Shown here in pieces: positions 10,501-20,500 of a DNA stretch of 64,000 nucleotides (its first letter is position 1; every line of letters begins with the position of its first letter). The notes under the pieces are model-generated. The model had not been told where the DNA came from. It was given only the letters and a program-made list of their open reading frames with translations, and searched no databases. Both the position numbers and the translations under genes were made by a program. The stretch lies in the NCBI GenBank assembly GCA_943737045.1, contig CALSFV010000316.1, positions 310,001 to 374,000 of the forward strand, given 5' to 3'. This DNA is from Parapristionchus giblindavisi (lineage: Eukaryota > Nematoda > Chromadorea > Rhabditida > Diplogasteridae).

Positions 10501-13500
10501 TTAATTTTCGATTTTTGCAAATTACACATATCTCACATTCAGTTGTAATTCTCGATGCTTCAGAAAAGTTGGATTTCCAAGGGAATGTGACCATCATGTA
10601 CAGAAGTGTCAGGGCTACAATATGTACTATGTCAATCCTTGCCGTCTCTCTTCAACGAGGATGGAAGAGGAAAAATCGGAAAATCATACACGAAAAAACA
10701 TATCCAGAACGATATGATATTATTGCTCAGCTGTGTTTATAAGGGCGCATGACATGTTATTCACCAATAAAAAGAAATAACGCTGCTAGCTATGACGATT
10801 GAAAAGTTATGAATTTTTCAATTTTTTACTTAATGTGACATATGTGAGCCGGGTTTGAGCTTAAGGGCTTTTTCACTATAACTTTCATCGGTCTCCCCCC
10901 GGTATGTGTCTATGATGAAAGTATTGAGGGCCAGATCGAAAGTCCTCGCGAATGTCCGGACCATGCTCGAGTCTTACCGAGCCGGTCTCTTAATGTTTGA
11001 ACATTGATCTTTCCTTACCAAACCCTCAATCTCATCTCTCCACTCATTCCTTCTCCACCCTGTTGGCAATGAATTTACACTGTCTTTTTTAAAATATTAT
11101 CGTACACCACAAGGGTTTATTTCATCAAATTGATTGCAGATATCTGTTCACGTGTTCGACGGACAAGATGGTGCGTGTCTGGGACATGGCGACCGGCGTT
11201 TGTGTCCGGAGGATGAGGGTACGGTAATCGGCGATCAGTATTGATTTTTGACGATTTTAGGATCAAAGATTATTAAAAGTATTTTACGAATTGCTCTTGA
11301 ATTGATCTTTATCACGAAATCGTAGTTGATTATTGATTGATTGATTGTTTGCTTTATTGATTTATTGATCATCTCCAGGGTCACAGTGACATCATCAACG
11401 CGTGCCATCCGGCGCGTCGCGGTCCGCAGCTCGTGTGCACAGCGTCCGACGATGGAACGATCAAGGTGAGCATATTAGCTCCCTCTTGAGGCCGTATCAT
11501 ACATTTTCGAGAAAAAAACGGGCAAATTTATCCCGTATTTTGCCAAAATAAGCGAATATTGAGCGCTTTTACGGGCCAATTTATAATCGGGTCCGTTCAT
11601 CACAATTACGGGTCAGCCTATAGTTCTGAAAATGTGAAATGAACAAAAATGTATAGGCCGTATGCATGAACGCAAGCAAACCGTTTGCCGACAAACGTCA
11701 AAAGCATAGGCGGAGGATTTTCGACAAACGCCTTCGCCTACGGTCACGTTTTTCGGCAAACAGTTTGCCGGCGTTCATGGATAAGGTTCCTGGACCCTCT
11801 GATCAAGTGGCCAAAGACAAAGGCTCCAAGTGGCTTGTAGTTTCCCTGTCGTAGCCCGGTGATTTCATGTTCCATTGAATTGATATACGCTCTGATTGTT
11901 TCGCTTTCCGATTCGTCATCCTTACTATTCATAGTCAATGAATACCCAATGCATTTATTGAACGAACGACAATATTTAATATTTTAAAAGAGTTATTTTA
12001 TTTTATGTAAATGAGTTTTATTTAAATCAATTCCCATGCAGGTGTTCGACATTCGTCGCAAGGAGGCAGTGAAGAGCTACGAGTGTGATGGATTCCAGCA
12101 GACCGCCATCACCTTCAGTGACACGACGGAACAGCTCATGTCCGGATCAATCGATAATGATATCAGGGTATGTTGGAATATCGATTTTTGGTATACTATT
12201 TATTATTATTTTTACTATAAATGGTCGTGATACGTTTGCGTGTATTATATTTGCCTTATAATAGGCCAGAATAATCGCTGGCCTAGCAATGATCTGCCGC
12301 AGTCTTGAATAAAATGATTTGCATTTACCTTATACCCCTTCTCATTAGCCTTAAGTGCCTCCTCCGTATCATAAGATTGGCAGTCTGCTATTCCGAATTT
12401 TCGGGCTTGTCCACTCACTTATAGTGGGCAAATCCCGGAAAATTGAGATAATATCAGCATTGGTGTGTTTCGCTATTTTTCGCTTTCTACCACTATACCA
12501 GGCTGTTTCATGTTTCCCACTCACATCTTACTTCGAACGTCAAATGAATTTTAATCCAGTCGACGTTCTATCATACATTTTCGGTGCCCTCACCGAATTA
12601 TTTTTATATAGTGGGTCAATTTAGAAAAATCGTTATTTTTCGCTTAAATTGTAATCTTTCACATAAAAACGAGCTTTATATACTGGGTCGACCCTGAAAA
12701 TTAGCCGAATATAGTGGGTCAATCCTCACACTGTGAGGGTATGAAAATGTATGCGTTCTATGCGGCAGAGAAATAAATCATTTAATAAATGGGCGGTGTA
12801 CATGGAGCACGATTCTATAGGGGGCATCTGAATGAAAAATGGTTAATTTTACAGGGGACCTTCATTTTTTTTCAAAAAAAATTACCTGAACGTCATTTTT
12901 ATAGGGGGCATTACACAATTTTCGGTAAGCCCTAATTTTACAGGGGGCACTCCCATGTCGGCGCCATGTATGGATCTTATTGATATCGTTTAAAAGAATC
13001 TGTAATATAATAAATCAATCGATATATTATTTATTATAAAAATATTTTTATTATTATCTCTTTAGGTATTCGACCTTCGTCGCGATGACGTCACCTTCGT
13101 CCTCCGTGGACACACTGACACTATCACAGGACTCGCCCTCTCACCCGATGGTTCCCATCTACTCTCCAATGCCATGGACTGCTCGGGTACTGTGGAGTAA
13201 TAATAATAATTATAATAATAATAATATTATTATTATTATTAACTGCTTATATTAGTATTATTAATAGCGATAATAATTTTCTCTAAAGGCAAGCTGCATC
13301 AATTACTATGAAAAACGATTGGCCGATTTCGCGAGAAAACCGTTGCGAGAATTCACCAGGTTTTGTGCTTTGCGAGAGTTGATGTAAGAAGTGCGAAATG
13401 TGATAGTGGGTGCTTTCATTCTCTCATTTATCAAGGGTACTCCCTGATGATAATAATAATAATAATAATTAATTAACTTCAATCGATGATTGATTGTATG

Positions 13501-15831
13501 CCTGTGATTATTTGTGCCCCCTTTTCAGCGCGTATCTGGGACGTGCGACCGTACGCGCCACCTGAGCGATGCACACGCGTACTGCTCGGACACCAGCACA
13601 ACTTTGAGAAGGTAGGATTACGATGATTATATGAGTGTGGTGAAACGTGAAAGTGACGGGAGTTTTGTCACTCATTTTCTCTAGGCTTATTGAGAGTCAA
13701 TCAAAACATTTAAAACATTTGGATAATTTGTAAAATATATCTTTATTTTGTCATCTCGATTGGGTAGACATCAGGACTATACATTTTCTGTTTTCCGAAA
13801 TTTTCCGTTTTCAGGAATTTTTCAAAATGTTTTTCGATACATCCCTGATAGACATCGGGATCCAGTCACTTTCGCGTTTCGTCGCCCCCATTTCCCATGT
13901 TCCCTTGAATTGTGATCCAATGCCATGTTTTTCAGAATCTCCTCAAATGTGCCTGGTCAGCGGATTCGCATCGTGTCTCGTGTGGATCATCCGATCGATA
14001 TGTATACGTATGGGAGGTACGGTAGTTCTTGCCACGATTACGGTATCCCTGAATGGATTTTGTATGGATTACAGTACTTTCAAAGACTTGTTATATGAAA
14101 GACTATCTAACTCAGTGAACATATTTTGCTTATGGCTTGGCACTAGGCCAAAAAGTGATATTAACCGATCGGGCCCAAATCGTGCACAGTTGTAGTATGG
14201 GGTGGCATGAGCTCACAGACGGGGTTTGGGTACGTTATATCTGCACCCTCGCTAAATAACGTAAGTTCGATAAAGAGGCATCAAAATTTCAAAGTTTACG
14301 GATTGGTTCGATATGTGTATACGACGAAGGGCAATAGTAAGCAGGTAACTTCCACCAAGTATCATCCCGATCCTAAACCGTAGAGCCGAGAAAAAATAAA
14401 AATAAACAATAAAAAATTTTCTTTTATTTTCCTACAATTGCCTCTCGGTGAGGGTCATTTTTTTATTCCTTCAATTTGAGTAGTATTCATTTGTGTAACT
14501 ACTGTACGAAAATGAACTGACTATCGTGGAAGTTTGCCATGTTCCCGAAAAACCACGACCAACTCGCCTTTTTATCACAAACTGAGAGTGTGCGCCGCCT
14601 ACCGCAATCCAAATACCTAAATTCAAAATTCGGCTTTTTTTCATATTTTTTTCGAAAAATAGTATAATAGTTCTCCTCCGATATTCAGATAACAAACAAA
14701 TGATAAAAGAAAACAATAATATAATACCGAAATCGAATGAAAACAAACAGTGATTGCCGAATTTTGAATTTACTTATTTGGATTACGGTAGGCGGCGCAC
14801 GCTTTATCGGCTCAGTTTGCGATAAAAAGGCCAGTTGGTCGTGGTTTTTCGGGAATAAGGCAAACTTCCACGATTGTGTTTCAGTTCATTTTCGTAAAGT
14901 AGTTACAGTAATGAATACTCGTCAAATTGAAGAAATAAAAAAAGACCCTCACCGATAGGCAATTGTAGGAAAAATAAAAGAAATTTTTTTATTGTTTATG
15001 CTTGGTGGAATTTACCTGCTTACTATTGCCCTTCGTCGTTTACACATATCGAACCAATCCGTAAACTTTGAAATTTTGATGGCACTTTATCGAACCTACG
15101 TTATTTAGCGAGGGTGCAGATATGACCAACCCAAACTCCGTCTGTGAGCTTATGCCACCCCATACTACAACTGTGCAAGATTTGGGCCCGATCGGTTCAT
15201 ATCACTTTTTGGCCTAGTGCCAAGAGAATGTCACTTGAGCGAGATAGTCTCTCATATACATTAACTTGTAGCAGTTACAGTATCCTCGGCAAACTTGTTA
15301 GGTGTGTCCATCACCGTAGTCTCCATACACTACAGTAACTACAGTAACCAAAGCTACAGTAATCCTGTTGCAGGTGTCGTCTCGTCGCATCGTGTACAAA
15401 CTGCCCGGCCACCAGGGATCCGTCAACGCCGTCGACTTCCATCCCAAGGAGCCCATTCGTGAGTGATATCATACATTTTCATACCTTCGCGATGCGAGGA
15501 TTGACCCACTATATATGGCCCATTTTTAGGTCACTTGATGCGAAACAAAGCTAAAAATGACGATTTTAAAGCGAAAAATAACGAATTTTCTGAATCAACC
15601 CACTCTATTTCGAGAATCGTCCCACTCTATAAAAATATGCGGCGAGGTGCACCGAAAATGTATGAGTGATATTGATAAGGCATCTGCACGGCATTTCGTG
15701 AGAGGGCATACGAGAACCTTTACCTCTAAATCTCTTGATCTTATTTAAATTATTATTATTATTGATTTATCGTTGCAGTGATGTCTGCCGGCAGTGACAA
15801 GCGCATCTACCTCGGAGAGTTGGACCATTGA
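7506..15831 (+). CDS. snrnp40: U5 snRNP 40 kDa WD40-repeat protein
   Basis: Twelve exons: 7506-7557, 7610-7689, 7964-8062, 8169-8266, 11140-11218, 11379-11465, 12042-12167, 13066-13186, 13529-13611, 13936-14016, 15374-15458, 15779-15831; 1044 nt, 347 aa (human 357), phases consistent. It is a seven-bladed WD40 propeller. Landmarks typical of SNRNP40: APIMLLNGHEGEIY, SAGFDQKVFLWNVYGECENY, STDKMVRVWD, NACHPARRGPQLVC, SIDNDIRVFDLR, LLSNAMD, ARIWDVRPYAPPERC, HNFEKNLLKCAWS, and the C-terminal SDKRIYLGELDH. The protein is a stable U5 snRNP component that binds PRP8 in the spliceosome. Introns 4 and 10 are swollen by foldback elements (8771-10989 and 14136-15224); introns 6, 7 and 11 carry MITEs. 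Confidence 0.95.
7716..7925. mobile_element. tRNA-derived SINE-like sequence in SNRNP40 intron 2
   Basis: ctgggttcgattcccgg (7722-7738) is a perfect tRNA T-arm and Pol III B box. It is followed by about 180 bp ending ggcctagcagtaatctc..cttgaatgtgaat..aacctttacc. The 3' part recurs at 12262-12345 (ggcctagcaatgatctg..gtcttgaat..tttacctta), so the tail is repeated. No clear A box is visible, so the 5' end is probably truncated. Confidence 0.4.
8771..10989. mobile_element. 2.2-kb foldback element with TTAA target duplication
   Basis: This is a near-perfect inverted repeat. The left arm (8771 to about 9855) starts GAGACCGGCTCAGTAAGACT; the right arm (about 9919-10989) ends AGTCTTACCGAGCCGGTCTC. 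Both arms carry the same blocks in mirror order (gtgagccgggtttgag, gccgtctctcttcaa, gtcgactcaatgtcgggg). TTAA flanks both ends (8767-8770, 10990-10993). The open frames at 9027-9287 (minus) and 10515-10742 (plus) are the same arm sequence read twice, and I see no transposase. It fills SNRNP40 intron 4. A deleted relative lies at 28014-28176. Confidence 0.9.
11498..11655. mobile_element. hAT-type MITE, CATACATTTTCG family
   Basis: Starts catacattttcgag and ends aaaaatgtata. It is flanked by the perfect 8-bp direct repeat GGCCGTAT (11490-11497 and 11656-11663). It lies in SNRNP40 intron 6. Confidence 0.85.
12572..12753. mobile_element. hAT-type MITE, CATACATTTTCG family
   Basis: Starts catacattttcggtgccctca and ends gagggtatgaaaatgtatg. 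It has a perfect 8-bp duplication CGTTCTAT on both sides. The interior carries the family motif tatagtgggtcaat. It lies in SNRNP40 intron 7. Confidence 0.85.
12788..12974. mobile_element. hAT-type MITE, CATACATGGGCG family (degenerate)
   Basis: Interior blocks tacagggggac, ggttaattttacagggg and aatttcggtaagccctaatttta match the well-preserved members at 21259, 25017 and 43413, in reverse orientation. The ends are mutated and no clear target duplication remains. Confidence 0.65.
14136..15224. mobile_element. 1.1-kb foldback element in SNRNP40 intron 10
   Basis: The left arm starts CTTGGCACTAGGCCAAAAAG (14136) and the right arm ends CTTTTTGGCCTAGTGCCAAG (15224). Arms of about 0.45 kb face each other across a loop of about 120 nt (14637-14756); mirrored blocks include gggcccaaatcgtgcacag and ggcggcgcac. 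There is no coding potential. A target duplication was not clear. Confidence 0.85.
15470..15664. mobile_element. hAT-type MITE next to the exon 11 donor of SNRNP40
   Basis: Starts catacattttcatacc and ends accgaaaatgtatg. The 8-bp duplication AGTGATAT lies at 15462-15469 and 15665-15672. The left duplication starts at intron position +4 of the donor GTGAGTGATAT at 15459. Confidence 0.85.
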
Positions 15832-16885
15832 AATTTGTATTTTACAATTATATGAGCAATTAACAAGAGCCCCTGTTTGATTATGTTTCGTATACACTCA
15901 TCGTTTCCACTTCTTCTGGATCTCTACTGTAACTTATCAACTATCGATTATCTATTATCGATTGAATCACCCTAAACAATTATCGATTGATTGTTTCTGT
16001 TGGCTGTTATTTCATACACACATATATTCTACGATTTGATAAATGTATTGAATTCAATTTTTAGCGATTAATTTCGGTGTTGTGGTTGTACGTGGTCCAT
16101 ACTTTATTTGTTTATTTCATCAATATTGGGATTGTTGATCAAAATCAACAAAAATATTGTACTGTGTATTTGTGTATATTGCACATGGTAAGAATTGTTG
16201 TGGTGCGGCCAGGTACAGCTACCGTAGTTACACACTATTTTTCTATTTTTTTCTCGCTTTTTTTATTAAAAAAAATAGAGAAGTAATCACAATGTTCTAT
16301 AGGCTGTGAAAGCAAAAACGACCGCTCAACATAGAAACTCTCTCAAATGCAATCGTCTTTCGCTTGTCTCGCTATGGAAACAAAATGGCTTGAACCAGAA
16401 TACTGTGTAATGTGTAACTGTTGAAGCGAACGAGTCCTAGTATCCATAGTTGCCTACCATAATGTGCTCTCTTCATTTCGCACACTATTTCTTTGTCCCC
16501 TGTGAACGAGAGATCACTGATGTGGTGTTACATTTTCAAAACGTGCGCACGGTATGCGAACGTTTTGAAAATGTAACACCACATTAGCTGTGAAGAGACC
16601 GTTTTGGGGGGGGGGGCGGATTTCGAATTCTTATGCGGTGTTCAATTGTAGACGTGCACGTAAACTCTGTAGAATAGAAAGATCGAACGCGATTTTAGCA
16701 TAAACGCTTTATAATAGTTATAGATATTGCATTTATGCCAAAATTCAGTGGAAATTTATACTCTGCACAAGTGAACATGTTAGAACATGTGTTGGACGAT
16801 TATCAATTAACCCATTCGTTCATTCATTCGTTCATTTTAGCGTAATAAGCCATCTTGATCGTCTAGTATCGATCGATCAGTCGAG
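15832..16885. other. Intergenic interval SNRNP40 to RAP1-like gene
   Basis: No coding sequence is recognised. It holds a perfect 24-bp hairpin (16521-16583), a G-run at about 16606-16615 and AT-rich sequence. The last bases before the next ATG are gatcgatcag tcgag, giving a possible trans-splice acceptor at 16880. Confidence 0.5.
16521..16583. repeat. Perfect 24-bp stem hairpin
   Basis: tgtggtgttacattttcaaa plus acgt (16521-16544) is the exact reverse complement of 16560-16583, with a 15-nt loop. It could be a MITE remnant or an RNA hairpin. Confidence 0.85.
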
Positions 16886-17515
16886 ATGGCTCCGACTTCG
16901 CGAGAGAAGTACACTGACCCGGAGCTCGTCATCATGGTCAACCATGTCCACAAGTAAGTCCCGGAGCCGGCATAGTAACCGGAAAATAGGCGCGCACCGT
17001 CACATGGGGGTATTTTGTGCCCGTGCCTTGTAATGCTTCTATCTGTGCTTGTCTAATTTTTGGCAAAGCTCCTCGACCTACGGTTGTGGCGCCACGTTTG
17101 TTGGCCAACGGTTTCATAGATTTACCAATACATGTACAGGGGCCTATAGGGTTCTAGCAATTATTGCTTGAAATCATAAAATTGATTGATTGATTGATTG
17201 ATTGTACAGGGGTCTCACGTCACCATTGACTGCATTCCGGGCCGATGCACTGGCGGCAAGCGGCCTGAGACTGTGGGAGAGGCTGGAGAATGAGCAGAAT
17301 GACGTCATCAGACCTCGTGGCCTGCCCTGCTGCAATCACAGCTACCAGTCCATGCAGTCAAAGTAAGCTCCGCCCCCTCCATTTTTAGTCTTCATAGTTC
17401 GCATTGATTATCGATTGCTATTGCGGTTGATATGTAATTGGTTAGAGACGACTAAAGCAGAGGCATAAACTGCATCACATGAGTATCAGTTGATGTTAAC
17501 TTATTTCTTTTTATA

Positions 17516-17553
<38 letters not shown>

Positions 17554-20500
17554 TGTTCCTTTAGGTACACTAAATACCTGTTCAATAAGATGCATCAGGT
17601 TGTCGGGGTGGACGCGAGAAAGGTAATGTAGTGATTATCTTTGATCTTTGGTCTTTGATCTTTACAAGGGACTTTGATCTTACATCCTTAATCTTTACAA
17701 GGGATGGGTCTCTTTAACCGTTATGTGACGACAGTCAGCTTCACTAGAAGCAGTTTTCGATGCTGATTACGAATTGATACATGGGCGGGGTACCTGGAGA
17801 CATGGGGTATTCGAACGAAAAACGGTTAATTTTACAGGGGGCTTTCACCTTTTTTATCAAAAATTTCACCCAAACTTCATTTTTAACAGCGGACATTCCA
17901 CAAATTTTCGAAAAGCGCTAATTTTACAGGGGGCCCCCCATGTCGGCGCCCATGTATGGTTACACACCTCAGCCGAAACAACGGAGACATCCACGTAAAG
18001 ACATAACATTACGAATAGACATCATGATCCAGTCACTTTCACGTTCCGTCGCCCCCCTTTCCATGTTCCCTTGAATTGTGATCCAATGCGATTGTTCTCT
18101 CTCCAAAAATCTCCTCAAATGCGCCTGGTCTTTCCAAAGTAGTACCTAATCGACCGGGGAATCCAAAATAGATTTGCCAGACACATTAATGAACAATTGT
18201 TTTTGAATCGCACTTTTGAATTGCTTGCGTTGATTTTTCTAAAACAGCTTACGATTATTAAAGGCTGGGAGAGCGAACTCGTGACCTCCAATATTATAAG
18301 CGAATAAATCCACAATACTACTCTAGTTTGAGATACAAAATGCGAGCCCACCAAGCCATCCCTGATGGTTTGTGTGCAAATTCACTAAATGTCAATATTG
18401 GTTTTCTGGAAACTCTCGTCGAGTAGGCACTTTTGGAAAATATCTATTCGCAAAAAAGGGGCCAGGACGAGTTGAGAGTCGTCCCCTGTAAAGATCAAAG
18501 ATGAAAGAAAGGACACATGACACGTCAAACATGACTGTTAAGGTTCTCTACATCTACCGCGCACTCAAGACGACATTCGGTGGTGACGCACAGAGATGGT
18601 TCGTCATTTATTGATTGAATTATTTGTATTGATCAATCAATCGATATTATCCTTGTTCCTGGTTACAGTATGCGTCAATCGATATTGTTGTCGTTACAGT
18701 ATGCGTCGTGTGTTTCGGCAATACACGATTGCCTTCTCGCCGTCGGGAGTAGTGTGCGACTATCAGCTGAAGGATGTGTCGTCTCCGAGGAGAGCAGAGA
18801 AGAAGGGCAATAAGGAAGAGGAAGAAGAAGAAGATGAGGATGAGGATGAGGAGGATATCTTTGATCTGAGCGCCCGACCCACTCCGCCCATCCGACAGCA
18901 GCAACAGCAGCAAGATGCTACGGATGCAGATGACGACAACGACCAAGATGAGTCCATGGGTGAGTGCCATACATGGGCGGCATTGCCGCTAGCGGCAAGG
19001 CCCCCCCCCCCCGATTTTCCCCAAAATCGCTCAAAAATGATCCGCGAAGTGAAATTATTATATTTACATGCCCCATATTTTCCTCCGACCCACCGATTTT
19101 ACTTTCCATCGGCAATGGCCGCCATTGTATGTTGAGTGTGCTTTTCGTGTCATTTGTTGTGTGCGCATTCGGGATGTGCAAGGGCAAAGTGTGAAAAAGG
19201 GGTGGGGTGCTGTTTTTTGCCGTCTCCTTGAAAGTTTAACAGCCGGTTCTTCTTCTAAATAGCGCTACTTTTTTATTTGAAGGCAGACCCCGAGCTAATT
19301 TGAAACTCTCCGCTCTGGCAATGTTCTCTCATTTTCTTTGTCTACGAGTGAGTGTTGTCAGAGCGGGGAGTCAAATTAGCTTGGGGTGTGCCTTTAGTGT
19401 TGAAACGTGAGCATGGCCATTATTACAGAGCCGTTTCCCGATTCGATGGGCTGGGGACAGTGGCCGTTGGGATGGGGCGCGGATCCGGAGGCGATCGCGA
19501 GACTACCCGGTCCGTCAGGTATACTCATACATTTTCGAGCACCCACATTGTAATGAGCACTTTTTGTCGATGCGGTCAGTTTTGAGTCTTGAAACCCATC
19601 TAGGAATATGCGGGAGATTGAGATTAGTAAGAATCACCCCCCCCCCATGTCGGGTCAGTTCCGAGTGCTTGAGATCTAGATCGGGCCAGTGTTGTTCTAA
19701 TTTCTGGTCAGTTTAAAATTCGCAAAAACAATAGATTGTGGGTTGGACGAAAATGTATGGGTATACTGTAGCTTCCGTTCACGGTATACTGTAGTCGGGA
19801 TGCTGTGCTAGATATATTGTATAGTATTTGTATTTTTGGATGTGCAATAGCGAAATATTATTGCAAAGAAACCATGGTGGACTCGGTGACAAAAAGACCA
19901 TCAACCTAGTGCGCTTGGGTTACGGTCCCTGTCTTGGGTTACGGTATGCGGGTGCAATAACTATCGCACGTTAGTTACCGTAATCGTTTTCAGGCCGACG
20001 CTCGACTGCTAATCAGCATCCGCCCGATCCACCGCGGTCTCCTGACGGGATTTCCCGGGCTCGTTCGACCCGTCGAGGTATACGGTATTCGGCTAATCGA
20101 TAATTAGGGTCAATAACCGATATCCTCCTTCAGTTCGCGGTACCGACAGTGAGGATGACGACGATTCTTCCATCTTCGGTAATTATTAATTATATTATTT
20201 TTAAATTTAATTTACATTAGTGTGCGTTTTTTTTCGCGCACTAAATAAAGGAGTACGGAAAGGTGCAAAGTTACGCCTTCAATCTCGATGTTTATAACAT
20301 TTTATAGAATATTGGATTTTATAGAATAAAATAACTTGAATCGATCGCTTTCCAGGTACCTCTCCTCGTCGTGCGACGAGGTCGTCCACGGTCAAGAAGG
20401 AGGAGCTCAGTGCAAGGCAAAAGGTACGGTAGCTCCAAATTTATTGCTTTATTGATTTATCGATTTTTTCCAGAATACTCAGGATCGAATGGGTCGAGAG

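Noticed and set aside
18596..19135. 179-codon ORF taken as one exon
   Set aside because: Only 18700-18959 is exon; the ends read through introns and a MITE, and the preceding exon joins at 18598.
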